Shown here: positions 39,274 through 48,782 of the stretch, piece by piece | Position numbering within the stretch: the stretch's first letter is position 1 | Layout: each line of letters begins with the position of its first letter | DNA from: Acidimicrobiia bacterium | GTDB lineage: Bacteria; Acidobacteriota; Terriglobia; Bryobacterales; Bryobacteraceae | Length of the DNA stretch: 64,000 nucleotides | Assembly: GCA_016871315.1 (NCBI GenBank) | Contig: VFZE01000011.1 | Coordinates: forward strand, 61,747 to 125,746 | Direction: 5' to 3' | Position numbers and translations under genes: made by a program | Notes under the pieces: model-generated | Seen by the model: only the letters and a program-made list of their open reading frames with translations | The model's database searches: none | What the model was told of the DNA's origin: nothing

Positions 39274-40280
39274 GAGGCGTTCCGGTTCACCATCTGTTCG
39301 AGTTTGCGCACATCTTCATCGGCTCCCATGACGATCAAGTGATCTCCGGCTTCGACGAGCGCCTCGGCAAGGGGATTGAACTGCATCTCACCCAGCGCTT
39401 TGCGGATCGCCAGGACGATCACACCGACATCGCGGCGGAGCTGGAGTTCCCGGAGGGTGCGGCCGGCAAGCGAGCTTCCCGAGGTGACATGGACCTCCTC
39501 GAGCCAGACGTTCATACCGAGGCTCGTGGTGGTGAGTTCGAGAAACTCGTAGACGTGGGGGCGGAGAATGGATTGAGCGAGGCGGTAACCGGTGGTGGAG
39601 TAGGGAGTGAAAACGGCATCGGCTCCGGCATGGCGAAGCTTGGTTTCACTGGCCTCTTCGGCAACACGCGAAGCCACTTTCAGCGATGGGTTCAGGTTTT
39701 TGGCCGATAGGATGAGGAAGACATTGTCGGCGTCGGTGGCGAGGGCGGCGATGAGGCCGCGGGCGCGTTGAATGCCGGCCTCGAGGAGCGTCTCATCGCG
39801 TGCGGAATCGGCCTGCATCACGAGCATTCCCTGCTTGGCGGCCATTTCCACGCGATCGGGATTGCGGTCGATGACGACAAAGGTGACGCCGGTCCGTTTG
39901 AGCTCCGCGGCAGCGGCGCGGCCCACGCGGCCGAAGCCGCAGAGGATGTAATGTCCGTTGAGTTTCTCGATCATCTTTTTCATCCGGCGCGTGTTGAAGA
40001 CCTCGGCGAACTGAAGTTCGACGACGTTCTGGGTGATGGCGCCGACCGCGAAGAACATGATACCTACCCCGAACAGCAGCAGGAAACTGTTGAAGATCCG
40101 GCCCGCCTGCGATAGCGGGTGGACTTCCATGTAGCCGACGGTGGTCATGGTGATCACAGCCATGTAAAAGGCGTCGAACCACGGGTAGTCTTCGATCAGA
40201 ACAAAGCCGGCGGTGCCGATGGCAAGGGTTGCGGCGACCAGCAGGGCGATCAGCGCCAGAATGTGCCGCAGCCTGGTCAC
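39270..40280 (-). CDS. Two-helix potassium channel with RCK/TrkA domains
   Basis: A 336-residue channel subunit. Two membrane helices (about 8-30 and 68-92) flank the pore with the selectivity filter TMTTVGYMEV (about 45-54), so it should conduct K+. The cytoplasmic part has a TrkA-N/RCK domain with the nucleotide-binding start ILCGFGRVGRAAAAEL (about 113-128) and a TrkA-C domain at the end. It resembles MthK/YugO-type channels gated by ligand binding to RCK. It overlaps the phosphatase gene upstream and nnr downstream by four bases each. Confidence 0.92.
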   Translation of the reverse strand: MTRLRHILALIALLVAATLAIGTAGFVLIEDYPWFDAFYMAVITMTTVGYMEVHPLSQAGRIFNSFLLLFGVGIMFFAVGAITQNVVELQFAEVFNTRRMKKMIEKLNGHYILCGFGRVGRAAAAELKRTGVTFVVIDRNPDRVEMAAKQGMLVMQADSARDETLLEAGIQRARGLIAALATDADNVFLILSAKNLNPSLKVASRVAEEASETKLRHAGADAVFTPYSTTGYRLAQSILRPHVYEFLELTTTSLGMNVWLEEVHVTSGSSLAGRTLRELQLRRDVGVIVLAIRKALGEMQFNPLAEALVEAGDHLIVMGADEDVRKLEQMVNRNAS

Positions 40281-42169
40281 GCGTTTCTCCGGGCGATCAA
40301 TATGGTGAGGTCGTCCTGCAGCTCGGGCGATCCGGTGAACTTCTGCACTTCCTCGATCACGTTGTCCATGATCTGGCGCGGCTGGAGCTGGCAGCTACGC
40401 AGCAGAATCTCGACCAGCCGCTCCTCGCCGAACATTTCCCCGAACTCATTTTCGGGCTCTGTGACGCCGTCGGTGTAGCAGACGAACAAGTCGTCCGCTT
40501 CCATCAGGACGGTGCTTTCGTCGTACTGTGCATGGGGGAAGGCGCCCACGACCATACCGTTGATGTCGCTGCGCAGCACCTGGCCACGGCGGATGAGCAG
40601 CGGCGGGAGATGTCCGGCGTTGGTGTAAGTGAGAAGCCCGGAATCGTCATGGTAGAGGGCGAGGAAGAAGGTAGCGTACTTTTCCGGCGCGGTATCGGCA
40701 TGCAGTTGTTTGTTCAAGCGGGACATGATGGCGGCGGTAGAGATGCCGTCTCCATTTCCGCTCTCCAGCGCCTGGCGGAACTGCGTCCGCAGGGAGGATT
40801 GCAGCATGGCCATCAGCAAGGCCGCGGAAATACCCTTGCCGGCCACGTCGCCGACGGCAATGGCGAGGCAGCCATCCCGGAGGGACTGATAGTCGTAGTA
40901 ATCGCCGGAGACGGCGAGCGCCGGCTTGCAAACGGCGCTGAGTTGCAGGCCGGGCAGGGTGGGGACGAATCTGGGAAACAGCTGGCCCTGCACCTCGCGG
41001 GCGATTTCGAGCTCGGCCTCCATGCGCTCTTTTTCCTTGGCGACGGCGACGAGCCGCTCAAGATTCTCGGTCATCAGGTTGAAGGAGCGGCTGAGCTCGG
41101 CGACTTGTTCATTGCCGCGGACCTCGATGCGGTGGGCGAAGTCGCCCTTCATCACGCGCTGGGTGCCTTCATAGAGGTTATGGACGGCTTGGGTAGTGGC
41201 GCGGGTGAGGGAGACGCCGAGCACCAGGGCCATCAGCTCGACGACGATCAGCCCGACGCCGAACAGGTAGAGCACGACAGGGACGGGCGAATTGGTCTTG
41301 AGCGAATAGAGTATTCCGAGCACGGCGGAGAGGCGGGAATGGACGGCCAGGAGGCCCTGATCCTCCTGCTGGGGGGTGTCCCAGACGGCGACGGGGATAT
41401 TCGTGCCCCAGAGAATATCGAAATCCAGCGTGTGAACCGGCGGCGGAACTTCCGGAGAGTCGTCATCGCTTTCGTCTCCCTGGTGCACCTTCATGCGCTG
41501 GCGGTTGCGCGCATTGAAGTGGACGACGGAGACTTGGCCGATGTTGGGAACGAGTTTGGCGAGCCATGCGCGGGTGAGCGGAGTGAGTATGGTGACGCGG
41601 GTATGACCGGCGACGACGCGGGACCAAGCGTATAGCATCTCGCCTTTTCTCACGAGGCCGCGGATCTGGCCCCAGCCGGAAGGCGGGGAGGCCTCCGGAT
41701 TATCGTCATCGGCCTGCACGACGACCGTCGTGCCCGGACCCTGAGTCTGGAACATATCGTGGACCCGATCAACCATCGCGTTGCGCCGCCCCTCGGGCGC
41801 CTCAGCGAGCGCCATGGCGATTTCCGACATGGTGTCGAGGCGCCGCTCGAGCTCGGCGTGCACCATGTAGACGGCGATTTGACCGGCCAGCAAACGCGCA
41901 CCGTAGCCGATGATGAGCGCGGCCAGCAGAGCCGGGATGACGGCCGACACAAGGTAGACGACGATCATCCTGTTTCGCAGCCGCCAGAGCAGCCTGCGGG
42001 AGGCCGCGCGGGCGAGCTTGACGAGCGCCGCACCAGCGAAGCCCAGGACCGCGAGGAGGGCGGCGAGTTCGAGAAGGGGAGAGGCGGATAAGACGCGGAG
42101 CAGCGCGTACAGCCCGGCAAACAGAGCCAGACCGATCTCGACCCGGCCGGGTTTGAGCTGTTTCCACAT
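40277..42169 (-). CDS. Membrane PP2C/SpoIIE-type serine/threonine phosphatase with HAMP domain
   Basis: A 630-residue signal protein. Three hydrophobic segments occupy about 10-105, an extracytoplasmic sensor region about 105-270, another membrane helix about 280-305, a HAMP domain about 306-365 (LTRATTQAVHNLYEGTQRVM), a coiled linker with EIAREVQGQLFP, then the PP2C (RsbU/SpoIIE) domain to the end with SGDYYDY, GDVAGKGISAALLMAML, YTNAGHLPPLL and FVCYTDGVTE. It would dephosphorylate an anti-sigma-factor antagonist, but none is encoded nearby. It is the first gene of the run leading to the K+ channel. Confidence 0.92.
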   Translation of the reverse strand: MWKQLKPGRVEIGLALFAGLYALLRVLSASPLLELAALLAVLGFAGAALVKLARAASRRLLWRLRNRMIVVYLVSAVIPALLAALIIGYGARLLAGQIAVYMVHAELERRLDTMSEIAMALAEAPEGRRNAMVDRVHDMFQTQGPGTTVVVQADDDNPEASPPSGWGQIRGLVRKGEMLYAWSRVVAGHTRVTILTPLTRAWLAKLVPNIGQVSVVHFNARNRQRMKVHQGDESDDDSPEVPPPVHTLDFDILWGTNIPVAVWDTPQQEDQGLLAVHSRLSAVLGILYSLKTNSPVPVVLYLFGVGLIVVELMALVLGVSLTRATTQAVHNLYEGTQRVMKGDFAHRIEVRGNEQVAELSRSFNLMTENLERLVAVAKEKERMEAELEIAREVQGQLFPRFVPTLPGLQLSAVCKPALAVSGDYYDYQSLRDGCLAIAVGDVAGKGISAALLMAMLQSSLRTQFRQALESGNGDGISTAAIMSRLNKQLHADTAPEKYATFFLALYHDDSGLLTYTNAGHLPPLLIRRGQVLRSDINGMVVGAFPHAQYDESTVLMEADDLFVCYTDGVTEPENEFGEMFGEERLVEILLRSCQLQPRQIMDNVIEEVQKFTGSPELQDDLTILIARRNA

Positions 42170-42208
42170 CCGGGGTATGGCGGCCCCGCCGCGTTGCAGA
42201 CGCGCGGG

Positions 42209-43012
42209 TCAGACGCGCGAGCGGGCGATGGCCGGAGTCTCCTCCTCCTCCTTGTGTATAGGCGCCTCGGGCTTGAGCCAGTGTTCGGTGAGCCCGTCGC
42301 GCAGGATGGCAAGGGCGGTGTCGGGATCGTCGGCGTATTCGAACAGATCCAGATCCTCCTTGCTGATCATTCCGTATTTGACCAGCGCCTCGAAGTTGAG
42401 CACCTCTTTCCAGAAGCTGGAGCCGTAGAGAATAATGACGATTCTCTTTTCGAGTTTTCTGGTCTGGGCCAGAGTGAGCAGCTCGCTGAGCTCATCGAGG
42501 GTGCCGAAGCCTCCCGGAAAAACGACGAGCGCCTTGGCCAGATAGGCGAACCAGAACTTGCGCATGAAGAAGTAGTGAAACTCGAAACAGAGTTCCGGCG
42601 TGATGTAGGGGTTGGGTTCCTGCTCAAAGGGGAGTCCGATGTTCAGGCCGATGGTCTTGCCGCCGGCGTCGATGGCGCCGCGATTGGCGGCTTCCATGAT
42701 CCCGGGTCCGCCGCCGGTGGTGACGACGAAGCGGCGCTGGGCGTCGGTGAGGGAATCGGACCATTCGGTGACGCGGCGGGCGAGCTCCCTTGCTTCGAGA
42801 TAGTAGCGGCCCATCGGCCCATCCTCTTCTGTTCGAGCGGAGCCGAAAAAGACAACCGTGTCGTGCACCATGGCCTCGCGGAAATGGGAGAGCGGCTGAA
42901 GATACTCGGACAGGATCCGAATGGAACGGCCGTCGCGGCCGTTGAGGAACTCCTCATTCCGGTAAGCAACGGAAGGGCAGGTTTGCGGCTTGTCACTTCT
43001 CGCCTTGGGCAT
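42209..43012 (-). CDS. LOG-family protein (nucleoside 5'-monophosphate phosphoribohydrolase type)
   Basis: A 267-residue Rossmann-fold protein with the family signature FPGGFGTLDELSELL near residue 165-179 and VTTGGGPGIMEAANRGA near 95-111, both needed for cleaving cytokinin-type or other purine nucleoside monophosphates. It is longer than plant LOG by an N-terminal 60 residues. The true bacterial substrate is uncertain. It overlaps the end of lpxD by 20 bases. Confidence 0.88.
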   Translation of the reverse strand: MPKARSDKPQTCPSVAYRNEEFLNGRDGRSIRILSEYLQPLSHFREAMVHDTVVFFGSARTEEDGPMGRYYLEARELARRVTEWSDSLTDAQRRFVVTTGGGPGIMEAANRGAIDAGGKTIGLNIGLPFEQEPNPYITPELCFEFHYFFMRKFWFAYLAKALVVFPGGFGTLDELSELLTLAQTRKLEKRIVIILYGSSFWKEVLNFEALVKYGMISKEDLDLFEYADDPDTALAILRDGLTEHWLKPEAPIHKEEEETPAIARSRV

Positions 43013-44012
43013 CTGGTGGTAACAACCTCTTTTCCAATTCTCGCACCGCTTTCACAAGTTCCGGCAATTTGGGAAAGGCAAGGACGGCTTTGCGCCAGGT
43101 TTTCATGTCGAAGGCAGGGGAGCCGGAGACAATGGCTCCGGCGTCGACGTCGGCGCCGATCCCGGACTGGGCATAGACGACGGCGTCGTCGTGAATGGTG
43201 AGATGTCCGGAAACGCCCGCTTGTCCGGCGAGCAGGACATTCTTTTTCAAGATGGAGCTGCCGGCCAGCCCCGCCTGTGCGCAAATGATGTTGTCCTCGC
43301 CCACTTGGCAGGCATGGCCGATCTGGACGAGGGAGTCGATCTTGGCACCGCGGCGGACGATGGTGCGGCCTACGGTGGCGCGATCAATGTTGGTGAGCGA
43401 CTGTATCTCGACGTCGTCTTCGACAATGGTGATGCCGCTTTGCACGATTTTGTAGTGCGTGCCATCGGGCTTCTTCGCGTAGCCGAAGCCATCGCCGCCC
43501 ACCACGACACCGTTCTGGAGGATGACGCGGTTGCCGATGCGGCAGAATTCGCGCACAACGGAGTGGGAATGGGCGGTGAAGTGATCGCCGATGACGGCGC
43601 CTTCATAGATGACGGCATGGGGGTGAAGCACGGCGTTGCGCCCGATGGTGACGTTGCGCCCGACGACGGCGAAAGGACCGATGGATGCACCCTCTGCAAT
43701 GGAGGCGGAGGGATGGATGCAGGCGGAGGGATGGATGCCCGGCTCGGGCCGCGGCGGTTGATAGAAGAGTTCGAGGGCGCGTGCGAAGTCGAGGTACGGC
43801 TCAGGGGTGACGATGGTGGGAATGGCGTGCGGCTGCGTGGCGAGGATGGCGCCGGCTTTCGACTCTTTGACCTGGTGCGCGTACTTGGGGTTGGCGAGGA
43901 AGGTGAGTTCGGAGCTGGAGGCCTGTTCCATACCGGCCACGCCGGTGATCTCGATATCGGGAGTGCCTTGGAGAGTCCGGCCGAGCCGGTGAGCGATGTC
44001 CTGTAGCTTCAC
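42993..44012 (-). CDS. lpxD: UDP-3-O-(3-hydroxyacyl)glucosamine N-acyltransferase
   Basis: LpxD adds the second hydroxyacyl chain in lipid A synthesis, so the cell has an LPS-type outer membrane. The 339-residue protein has the uridine-binding N-terminal domain (about 1-100, SELTFLANPKYAHQV) and a left-handed beta helix of hexapeptide repeats at about 100-310. The catalytic histidine is in SLVQIGHACQVGED near 232. FGYAKKPDGTHYKI is the loop typical of LpxD. It is divergent from secG with 134 bases between the starts. Confidence 0.94.
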   Translation of the reverse strand: MKLQDIAHRLGRTLQGTPDIEITGVAGMEQASSSELTFLANPKYAHQVKESKAGAILATQPHAIPTIVTPEPYLDFARALELFYQPPRPEPGIHPSACIHPSASIAEGASIGPFAVVGRNVTIGRNAVLHPHAVIYEGAVIGDHFTAHSHSVVREFCRIGNRVILQNGVVVGGDGFGYAKKPDGTHYKIVQSGITIVEDDVEIQSLTNIDRATVGRTIVRRGAKIDSLVQIGHACQVGEDNIICAQAGLAGSSILKKNVLLAGQAGVSGHLTIHDDAVVYAQSGIGADVDAGAIVSGSPAFDMKTWRKAVLAFPKLPELVKAVRELEKRLLPPDAQGEK

Positions 44013-44146
44013 ATGTTCAGGGTAGAAGCTGCGGGGGGAAGGCGCAATCCCCGGCGGCGGAGCGCGCGGGCGGACGTATGGTATATTGAGTGTGGTTCCC
44101 TACGGGCCGAAACCGGGCGTAACCATATCCTTCTCGGTATTGAATC

Positions 44147-44581
44147 ATGATTATTCTGTTGACGATCATCCACGTTTTGGTTTGCTTATTCCTGATCGTG
44201 GTCGTGCTGTTGCAGAGCGGCAAGGCCGCTGACCTGGCAGGCGCCTTCGGCGGGATGGGGTCGCAGACGGCATTCGGGCCGCGGGGCGCGGCGACTGTTT
44301 TGACGAAGGCGACAACGATCGCGGCGGGACTATTCATGGTGACCTCGATTTCGCTGTCGATTCTGGCGACGCGGAACGCCGGTGTGTCCTCGACGGTGCT
44401 GGAAAAGCACAAGGCTCCGGCGAAGGCGACCGAGACAAAGAAGGCGGCGGAAGTTCCAAGCACCGGACCTTCGGTGACGGTCTTCCCGGAAGGGGCCGAG
44501 GGTCAGGGCGTGACGACACCGATCACGCTGCCGCCGAAGCCGGAAGAGGGCAAGGCGCCGGCTGCCCCGGCGAAGAAGTAG
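44147..44581 (+). CDS. secG: Preprotein translocase subunit SecG
   Basis: A small subunit of the SecYEG channel. The first 80 residues show two membrane helices around the conserved cytoplasmic loop [18 protein letters not shown] and the [10 protein letters not shown] block. The 144-residue total is longer than usual because of a C-terminal low-complexity tail rich in alanine, proline, lysine and glutamate (about 85-144), as seen in other Acidobacteria. It is followed 17 bases later by a leucine tRNA. Confidence 0.92.
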   Translation: MIILLTIIHVLVCLFLIVVVLLQSGKAADLAGAFGGMGSQTAFGPRGAATVLTKATTIAAGLFMVTSISLSILATRNAGVSSTVLEKHKAPAKATETKKAAEVPSTGPSVTVFPEGAEGQGVTTPITLPPKPEEGKAPAAPAKK

Positions 44582-44598
44582 AAGTAGAGTCACCCAAT

Positions 44599-44685
44599 GC
44601 GGAGGTGGCGGAATTGGCAGACGCACTAGCTTGAGGTGCTAGCGGGAGCAATCTCGTGGGGGTTCAAGTCCCCCTCTCCGCACCA
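44599..44685 (+). tRNA. tRNA-Leu (anticodon GAG)
   Basis: An 87-base tRNA including an encoded CCA. The acceptor 5' strand GCGGAGG pairs with TCTCCGC (one G-T pair), the anticodon stem CTAGC/GCTAG encloses the loop TTGAGGT with anticodon GAG, the long variable arm typical of leucine tRNAs follows, and the T arm is GGGGG-TTCAAGT-CCCCC. It decodes CUC and CUU. Confidence 0.97.
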
Positions 44686-44698
44686 GCATTCGCCAAGC

Positions 44699-44760
44699 CT
44701 ACGGCTGGCAAGCCGTAGACATGGAGAAGGCTGCCCGCCGAAGCTTTAGCGTAGGCGGGC
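44699..44760 (+). repeat. Two hairpins after tRNA-Leu
   Basis: An 8-bp stem CTACGGCT/AGCCGTAG with loop GGCA (44699-44718) is followed by a 7-bp stem GCCCGCC/GGCGGGC (44733-44739 with 44754-44760). Neither has a T-run, so they are not classic terminators. They may be a REP-like intergenic repeat or protect the 3' end of the secG-tRNA transcript. The remaining bases to 44888 hold nothing I can identify. Confidence 0.5.
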
Positions 44761-44888
44761 CTTCGGCCGACCTTATAGTTAGGCCGAACGACGTATCTGG
44801 CGCTCACGCCTTGCCGCGCTTTTGATACTTGTCAAGTAGCCGCTGGCGTTTTGCGGGCAGTCTCCAGGCTTCATTCTGCGACTGTTGC

Positions 44889-45781
44889 TCAGACCTTCTT
44901 CTTCCAATACTCCAGCGGAGGCCCGGTATAGACGCCGGAGCCGATGAGGGCGCGTTTGCGGACATCGGCGATTTCCTCGGGAGTCATTTTGCGGAAGTTC
45001 TGCACGGTGCGGACGTTGTCTTCCATCTGTCCCTGAGTTCCAGCGCCGCAGATGGCGACGTGGACGCCGGGCTGGCTGAGCACGTAGCGGAGACAGTCGG
45101 CGGGGCTGAGGGAACGCAGCAGGAATGCCTTACCGAAGACCTTGACAAAGCGGCACTTGCCGGCCTTTTTCGCGGCTTCAAGAGCCTCCATGGCGCCGCC
45201 GGGCGCAAGAATCTTGTCGATGTCGCCTTGGTTTTCGATGGAATGGACCTGCCATAAATCGAGATAATCGGTCTTGAGCAAGCGGAGCGAGGTTTCCAGA
45301 TCCTGTTGCGCCTCCTTGGCGGTGCGCGACATGGTCTTGGTGGTGAGGAACACGTTCTTGCGGACGCCCTGCAGGCCGATGCCGTAAGCTTCCTCAGAGC
45401 GGCCGTTCCCGTAGGCGCGAGCGCAGTCAAAGAAGGTGACTCCGAGGTCGTATACCTTGCGTAGGTGGGCGGCGGCGGACGGGATGTCGGGATGAAGATC
45501 CATGCGGGCGCCGCCTTGCGAGATGACACTCACCTTGACACCGGTCTTGCCCGTAGACCTCGGCCGTGTCGAAGAAAGTGACACCGCACGGCCGCCCGGA
45601 TGAGGGCGATCATCTCCGGCTTGTCCTTGGGCGGTCCGTAACCGAAGCTCATTCCCATGCAGCCGAGGCGATGGGGGAAACTTCCAAGCCGCTCTTCCCA
45701 AGTTTGCGCAACAGCGGTTACTCCTTTGGTCCTATTCTGCGCGGACGCCGGATTGCGGAACTTGAGCAACCCTTTCTGCAT
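44889..45781 (-). pseudogene. Chimeric aldo/keto reductase pseudogene
   Basis: Two different aldo/keto reductases are joined here. The 5' part (45781 to about 45550) reads LGCMGMSFGYGPPKDKPEM and IALIRAAV of one enzyme and, after a frameshift, CGVTFFDTAEVYGQDR. At the shared bases GGGCAAGACCGG it switches to a second enzyme in another frame, GKTGVKVSVISQGGARMD, which continues to the stop at 44889. The second enzyme also lacks about 60 residues: AAKKAGKCRFV jumps to KVFGKAFLLRSLSP, where the family has the (TIM-barrel) segment beginning GFTGHYDP. It keeps the catalytic-type FFDCARAYGNG tyrosine but cannot fold as a full barrel. Confidence 0.75.
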
Positions 45782-45801
45782 CCAAATAAACAGGATGGTC
45801 T

Positions 45802-48561
45802 ATGGAGCGAGTACGGAATATATGGGGTGTGGTTGCGGGCCCCTGGGTCCGGCGGCTGCGGCGGCCGGGGTGGCCGTATTGGCTCGCGCTGGGTCTTGTT
45901 AGCGCGGCTGCGGTGGAGATGCGGACGTCGTGGCTCCAATCGCGGATGCTGGCGGCGACGGGAAGAAGGCTCACTTTTCAGGTGGAAAAGGGGCCGAGTT
46001 CGCGGATACGGTTTCCAGGAGCAGGTCCTTACGATCACCAAATGGGGTTTACGCGGATGCCGTCGTTTTTCGAGCGGCTGATGGGGAGCGGGTTCGTGAT
46101 CACGGCACAGGCGCGCAGTTCGCCATTTTTTCACAGGCTGACGGGGTTGGGGTTGTATGCGCCTTACCACGAGAAAGCACAAGCAGGGTTGGCGGTGGTG
46201 GATCGCGTGGGGACGACGCTTTATGAGGCGCGGTATCCGCGGCAGGTGTATAAGAGCTTCCAGGCGATTCCGCCGGTGATTGTGGAGACGCTGGCGTTTA
46301 TCGAGAACCGGGAGATTCTGGACGATCCGGGACCGTACCGGAACCCGTCGATCGAATGGGACCGGTTCACGAAAGCGGTGATTGACCTGGGGCTGAACCG
46401 GATTCATGACGGGCATCCGGTGTCGGGCGGGAGCACGCTGGCGACGCAGCTGGAAAAGATACGGCATTCGCCGGGCGGGCGGACGAGCGAGCCGGCGGAG
46501 AAGGCAGTGCAGATGGCGTCGGCTTCGGTGCGTGCGTATTTGGACGGGGAGAACACGACCGAGGCGCGGCGGCGGATTGTGACGGAGTATCTGAACTCGA
46601 TGCCGCTGGCGTCGACGGCGGGGTTCGGGGAGGTGCACGGTTTGGGGGACGGGTTGTGGGCGTGGTTCGGGGCCGATTTTGAGACGGTGAATCAGCGGTT
46701 GCGGGTGAAGGGAGAGGACGAGGAGACGGCGCTGGCTTACCGGCAGGCGTTGAGCTTGCTGTTGGCGCTGCGGCGGCCGACGTTCTATCTGCGGCAGGAC
46801 AGGGATGCGTTGAACCGGCGGGTGGAGGCGTATTTGAGAATGCTGGCCGGGGAGGGAGTGATCGCGGAGGGGCTGCGGGATGGGGCCTTGAAGGCGAAGG
46901 CGGAGGTGTTGAGCCGTGCTCCGGAGGCAGCACCGCGGCAGTTCGCCGGGCTGAAAGCGACGGACGGGATTCGGGCGCAACTGGAGTCGGCGCTGGGCGT
47001 CGGTTCGTTGTATGAGCTGGATCGGCTGGATCTGACGGTGCATACGACGCTGGATGCGGCGGCCAACAGTGGGGTGTCGCTGGCGCTATCGAATTTCGCG
47101 GAGCCGGAGCTGGCGCGGTCGGCGGGGTTAACGGGAGGGCGGCTGCTATCGACGGGCGATCCGGGGGAGGTTGTGTACAGCGTGACGCTGTACGAGCGGA
47201 CCGAGGCGGGGAACCTGCTGCGGATCCAGGCGGACAACTACAATCAGCCGCTGAACGTGAACCAGGGGACGCGGCTGGAGCTGGGTTCCACAGCGAAGCT
47301 GCGGACGTTGGTGCATTACCTGGAGATGGTGGCGGAGCTGCATAGGGAGGGCGTGGCGCGGCAGGAGCACAGGAAGGATCAGATCACGATGTGGGCGGCG
47401 AATTATCTGAGCCGGAGGCCGGAGGCGACGCTCAAGGAGATGTTGGAGGAGGCGATGGGGCGGACGTATTCGGCGAATCCGGCGGAGCGGTTTTTCACGG
47501 GCGGCGGGCTGCACACTTTTTCGAATTTTGACGGGAAGGATGACGGGCGGGTGATGACGGTGCGGGAGGCGTTCGAGCGTTCGGTGAACCTGGTGTTTAT
47601 CCGGCTGATGCGCGACATCGTGTGGTATCACGCGATGCGGGTTCCGGGTGTGACGGCGGCGACGCTGACCGAGGAAAAGGATGCGGCACGGCTGCGGCTA
47701 CTGAGGCAGTTCGCCGATCAAGAAGGTTCGGTGTTTTTGACGCGGTTCTACCGGCAGCTCGAGGCGGGCGAGAGGATAGGGAGCCATCCGCTGGCGCTGT
47801 GGCTGGAGGAGTACATGAAGGTGCGCCCGAAGGCGACGCTCAAGGAGGTACTGGCGGCGGGCGCCGAGGAGCGGCAGCTGGCGTATGATTGGCTGTTCCG
47901 GTCAAGGCACAAGGCGGCGCGGGACAAGAGGGTCTGGATCAGTCTGGAGGCGGCGGCGTTTCAGAGAGTGCATGAGGCGTGGAAGCGGGCCGGCTATCCG
48001 TTTGAGAACCTGACGCCTTCGTACGCGACGGCGATTGGGAGTTCGGGCGATAATCCGGCGGCGCTGGCGGAGCTGGCGGGCATTATCTTGAATGAAGGAG
48101 TGCGGCGGCCGACTTTGCGGGTGGAGAAGCTGCACTTTGCGGCGCGGACGCCGTATGAGACGGTGGTGGAGAGGAAGCCTGCGGATGAGGAGCGGGTGTT
48201 GGAGGCAGAGGTGGCAAGGGCGATCCGGCGGGAGATGATCGGCGTGGTGGAGCATGGCACGGGGCGGAGGGCGAATGGCGTGGTGGTGTTGAAGGATGGG
48301 AGGAAATTGGAGGTGGCTGGAAAGACGGGGACGGGCGATAACCGCTTCGAGACTTATTCGAAAGGTGGCGCGGTGTTGAATTCGCGGGCGGTGAACCGTA
48401 CGGCGGCGTTCGTGTTTCAAGTGGGGGACGGGTATTTCGGGGTGGTGACGGCGTTTGTGGACGGGCGGAAGGCGGAGCGGTATCAGTTCACCTCGGCGTT
48501 GCCCGTGCAGGTTTTCAAGCACTTGGCGGAGGTGTTTGGAAGGTTGGCCGAGGGTGGCTGA
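45802..48561 (+). CDS. Class A penicillin-binding protein (transglycosylase/transpeptidase)
   Basis: A 919-residue peptidoglycan synthase anchored by one N-terminal helix (about 25-42). The GT51 domain at about 140-300 has TLAFIENREIL with the catalytic glutamate and GGSTLATQLEKIRHS, a variant of the usual GGSTITQQ. The penicillin-binding domain has all three active-site motifs: the STAK serine in LELGSTAKLRT, SVN in FERSVNLVFIRL and KTGT in EVAGKTGTGDN. The spacing between the STAK and SVN motifs holds a long insert. The GT51 divergence makes glycosyltransfer activity less certain than transpeptidation. The upstream aldo/keto remnant is divergent. Confidence 0.86.
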   Translation: MERVRNIWGVVAGPWVRRLRRPGWPYWLALGLVSAAAVEMRTSWLQSRMLAATGRRLTFQVEKGPSSRIRFPGAGPYDHQMGFTRMPSFFERLMGSGFVITAQARSSPFFHRLTGLGLYAPYHEKAQAGLAVVDRVGTTLYEARYPRQVYKSFQAIPPVIVETLAFIENREILDDPGPYRNPSIEWDRFTKAVIDLGLNRIHDGHPVSGGSTLATQLEKIRHSPGGRTSEPAEKAVQMASASVRAYLDGENTTEARRRIVTEYLNSMPLASTAGFGEVHGLGDGLWAWFGADFETVNQRLRVKGEDEETALAYRQALSLLLALRRPTFYLRQDRDALNRRVEAYLRMLAGEGVIAEGLRDGALKAKAEVLSRAPEAAPRQFAGLKATDGIRAQLESALGVGSLYELDRLDLTVHTTLDAAANSGVSLALSNFAEPELARSAGLTGGRLLSTGDPGEVVYSVTLYERTEAGNLLRIQADNYNQPLNVNQGTRLELGSTAKLRTLVHYLEMVAELHREGVARQEHRKDQITMWAANYLSRRPEATLKEMLEEAMGRTYSANPAERFFTGGGLHTFSNFDGKDDGRVMTVREAFERSVNLVFIRLMRDIVWYHAMRVPGVTAATLTEEKDAARLRLLRQFADQEGSVFLTRFYRQLEAGERIGSHPLALWLEEYMKVRPKATLKEVLAAGAEERQLAYDWLFRSRHKAARDKRVWISLEAAAFQRVHEAWKRAGYPFENLTPSYATAIGSSGDNPAALAELAGIILNEGVRRPTLRVEKLHFAARTPYETVVERKPADEERVLEAEVARAIRREMIGVVEHGTGRRANGVVVLKDGRKLEVAGKTGTGDNRFETYSKGGAVLNSRAVNRTAAFVFQVGDGYFGVVTAFVDGRKAERYQFTSALPVQVFKHLAEVFGRLAEGG

Positions 48562-48612
48562 TTTTTAACAATCGGAGCGAAAAAAGAACAACACTTGGGG
48601 CTCGGGCTGTGG

Positions 48613-48749
48613 TATACTGTTTGAGTACGTGGATTGATTTAGAACGGTCGCAAGGCCGGTTCAGCTAATTGCAACCACGGTAAAAAAAGTGCTAAAGGCG
48701 ATCGGCTTTAGGCAGTAAACGACCCTGCGGCTTTCGCCTCAGGGTTTTT
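48613..48749 (+). promoter_or_regulatory. Structured leader (riboswitch- or attenuator-like) ahead of 48783 gene
   Basis: A TATACT box at 48613-48618 could start a transcript of about 130 bases before the coding region. It would contain a hairpin CGGTC-GCAA-GGCCG with a GNRA loop (48645-48658), a block GCAACCAC (48671-48678) facing GTGCTAAAGGC (48689-48699) across an A-rich loop, and a CTAAAG/CTTTAG pairing (48692-48711). GGTC at 48646-48649 can pair with GACC at 48721-48724, and that GACC overlaps the arm of the terminator at 48723-48749. Mutually exclusive helices of that kind are the mark of a switch. The ligand is unknown. Confidence 0.5.
48723..48749 (+). terminator. Intrinsic terminator inside the 48783 leader
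   Basis: The stem CCCTG-c-GGC pairs with GCC-t-CAGGG around the loop TTTC, and TTTTT follows at 48745-48749. It stands only 33 bases before the ATG of the small gene at 48783, so it must act as an attenuator or end an independent small RNA. Confidence 0.7.
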
Positions 48750-48782
48750 GTTTTCAGGCCGATACGCTTAGGAGACAAATGT

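Noticed and set aside
45718..47043. A 441-codon open frame opposite the class A PBP
   Set aside because: Arginine/proline/glutamine-rich shadow; the plus strand holds the intact STAK, SVN and KTGT motifs.
48613..48749. Firm call of a SAM-I riboswitch
   Set aside because: The 3' core resembles it, but the 5' half lacks the expected kink-turn and GGACTGGCCC elements, so only an unassigned leader is reported.
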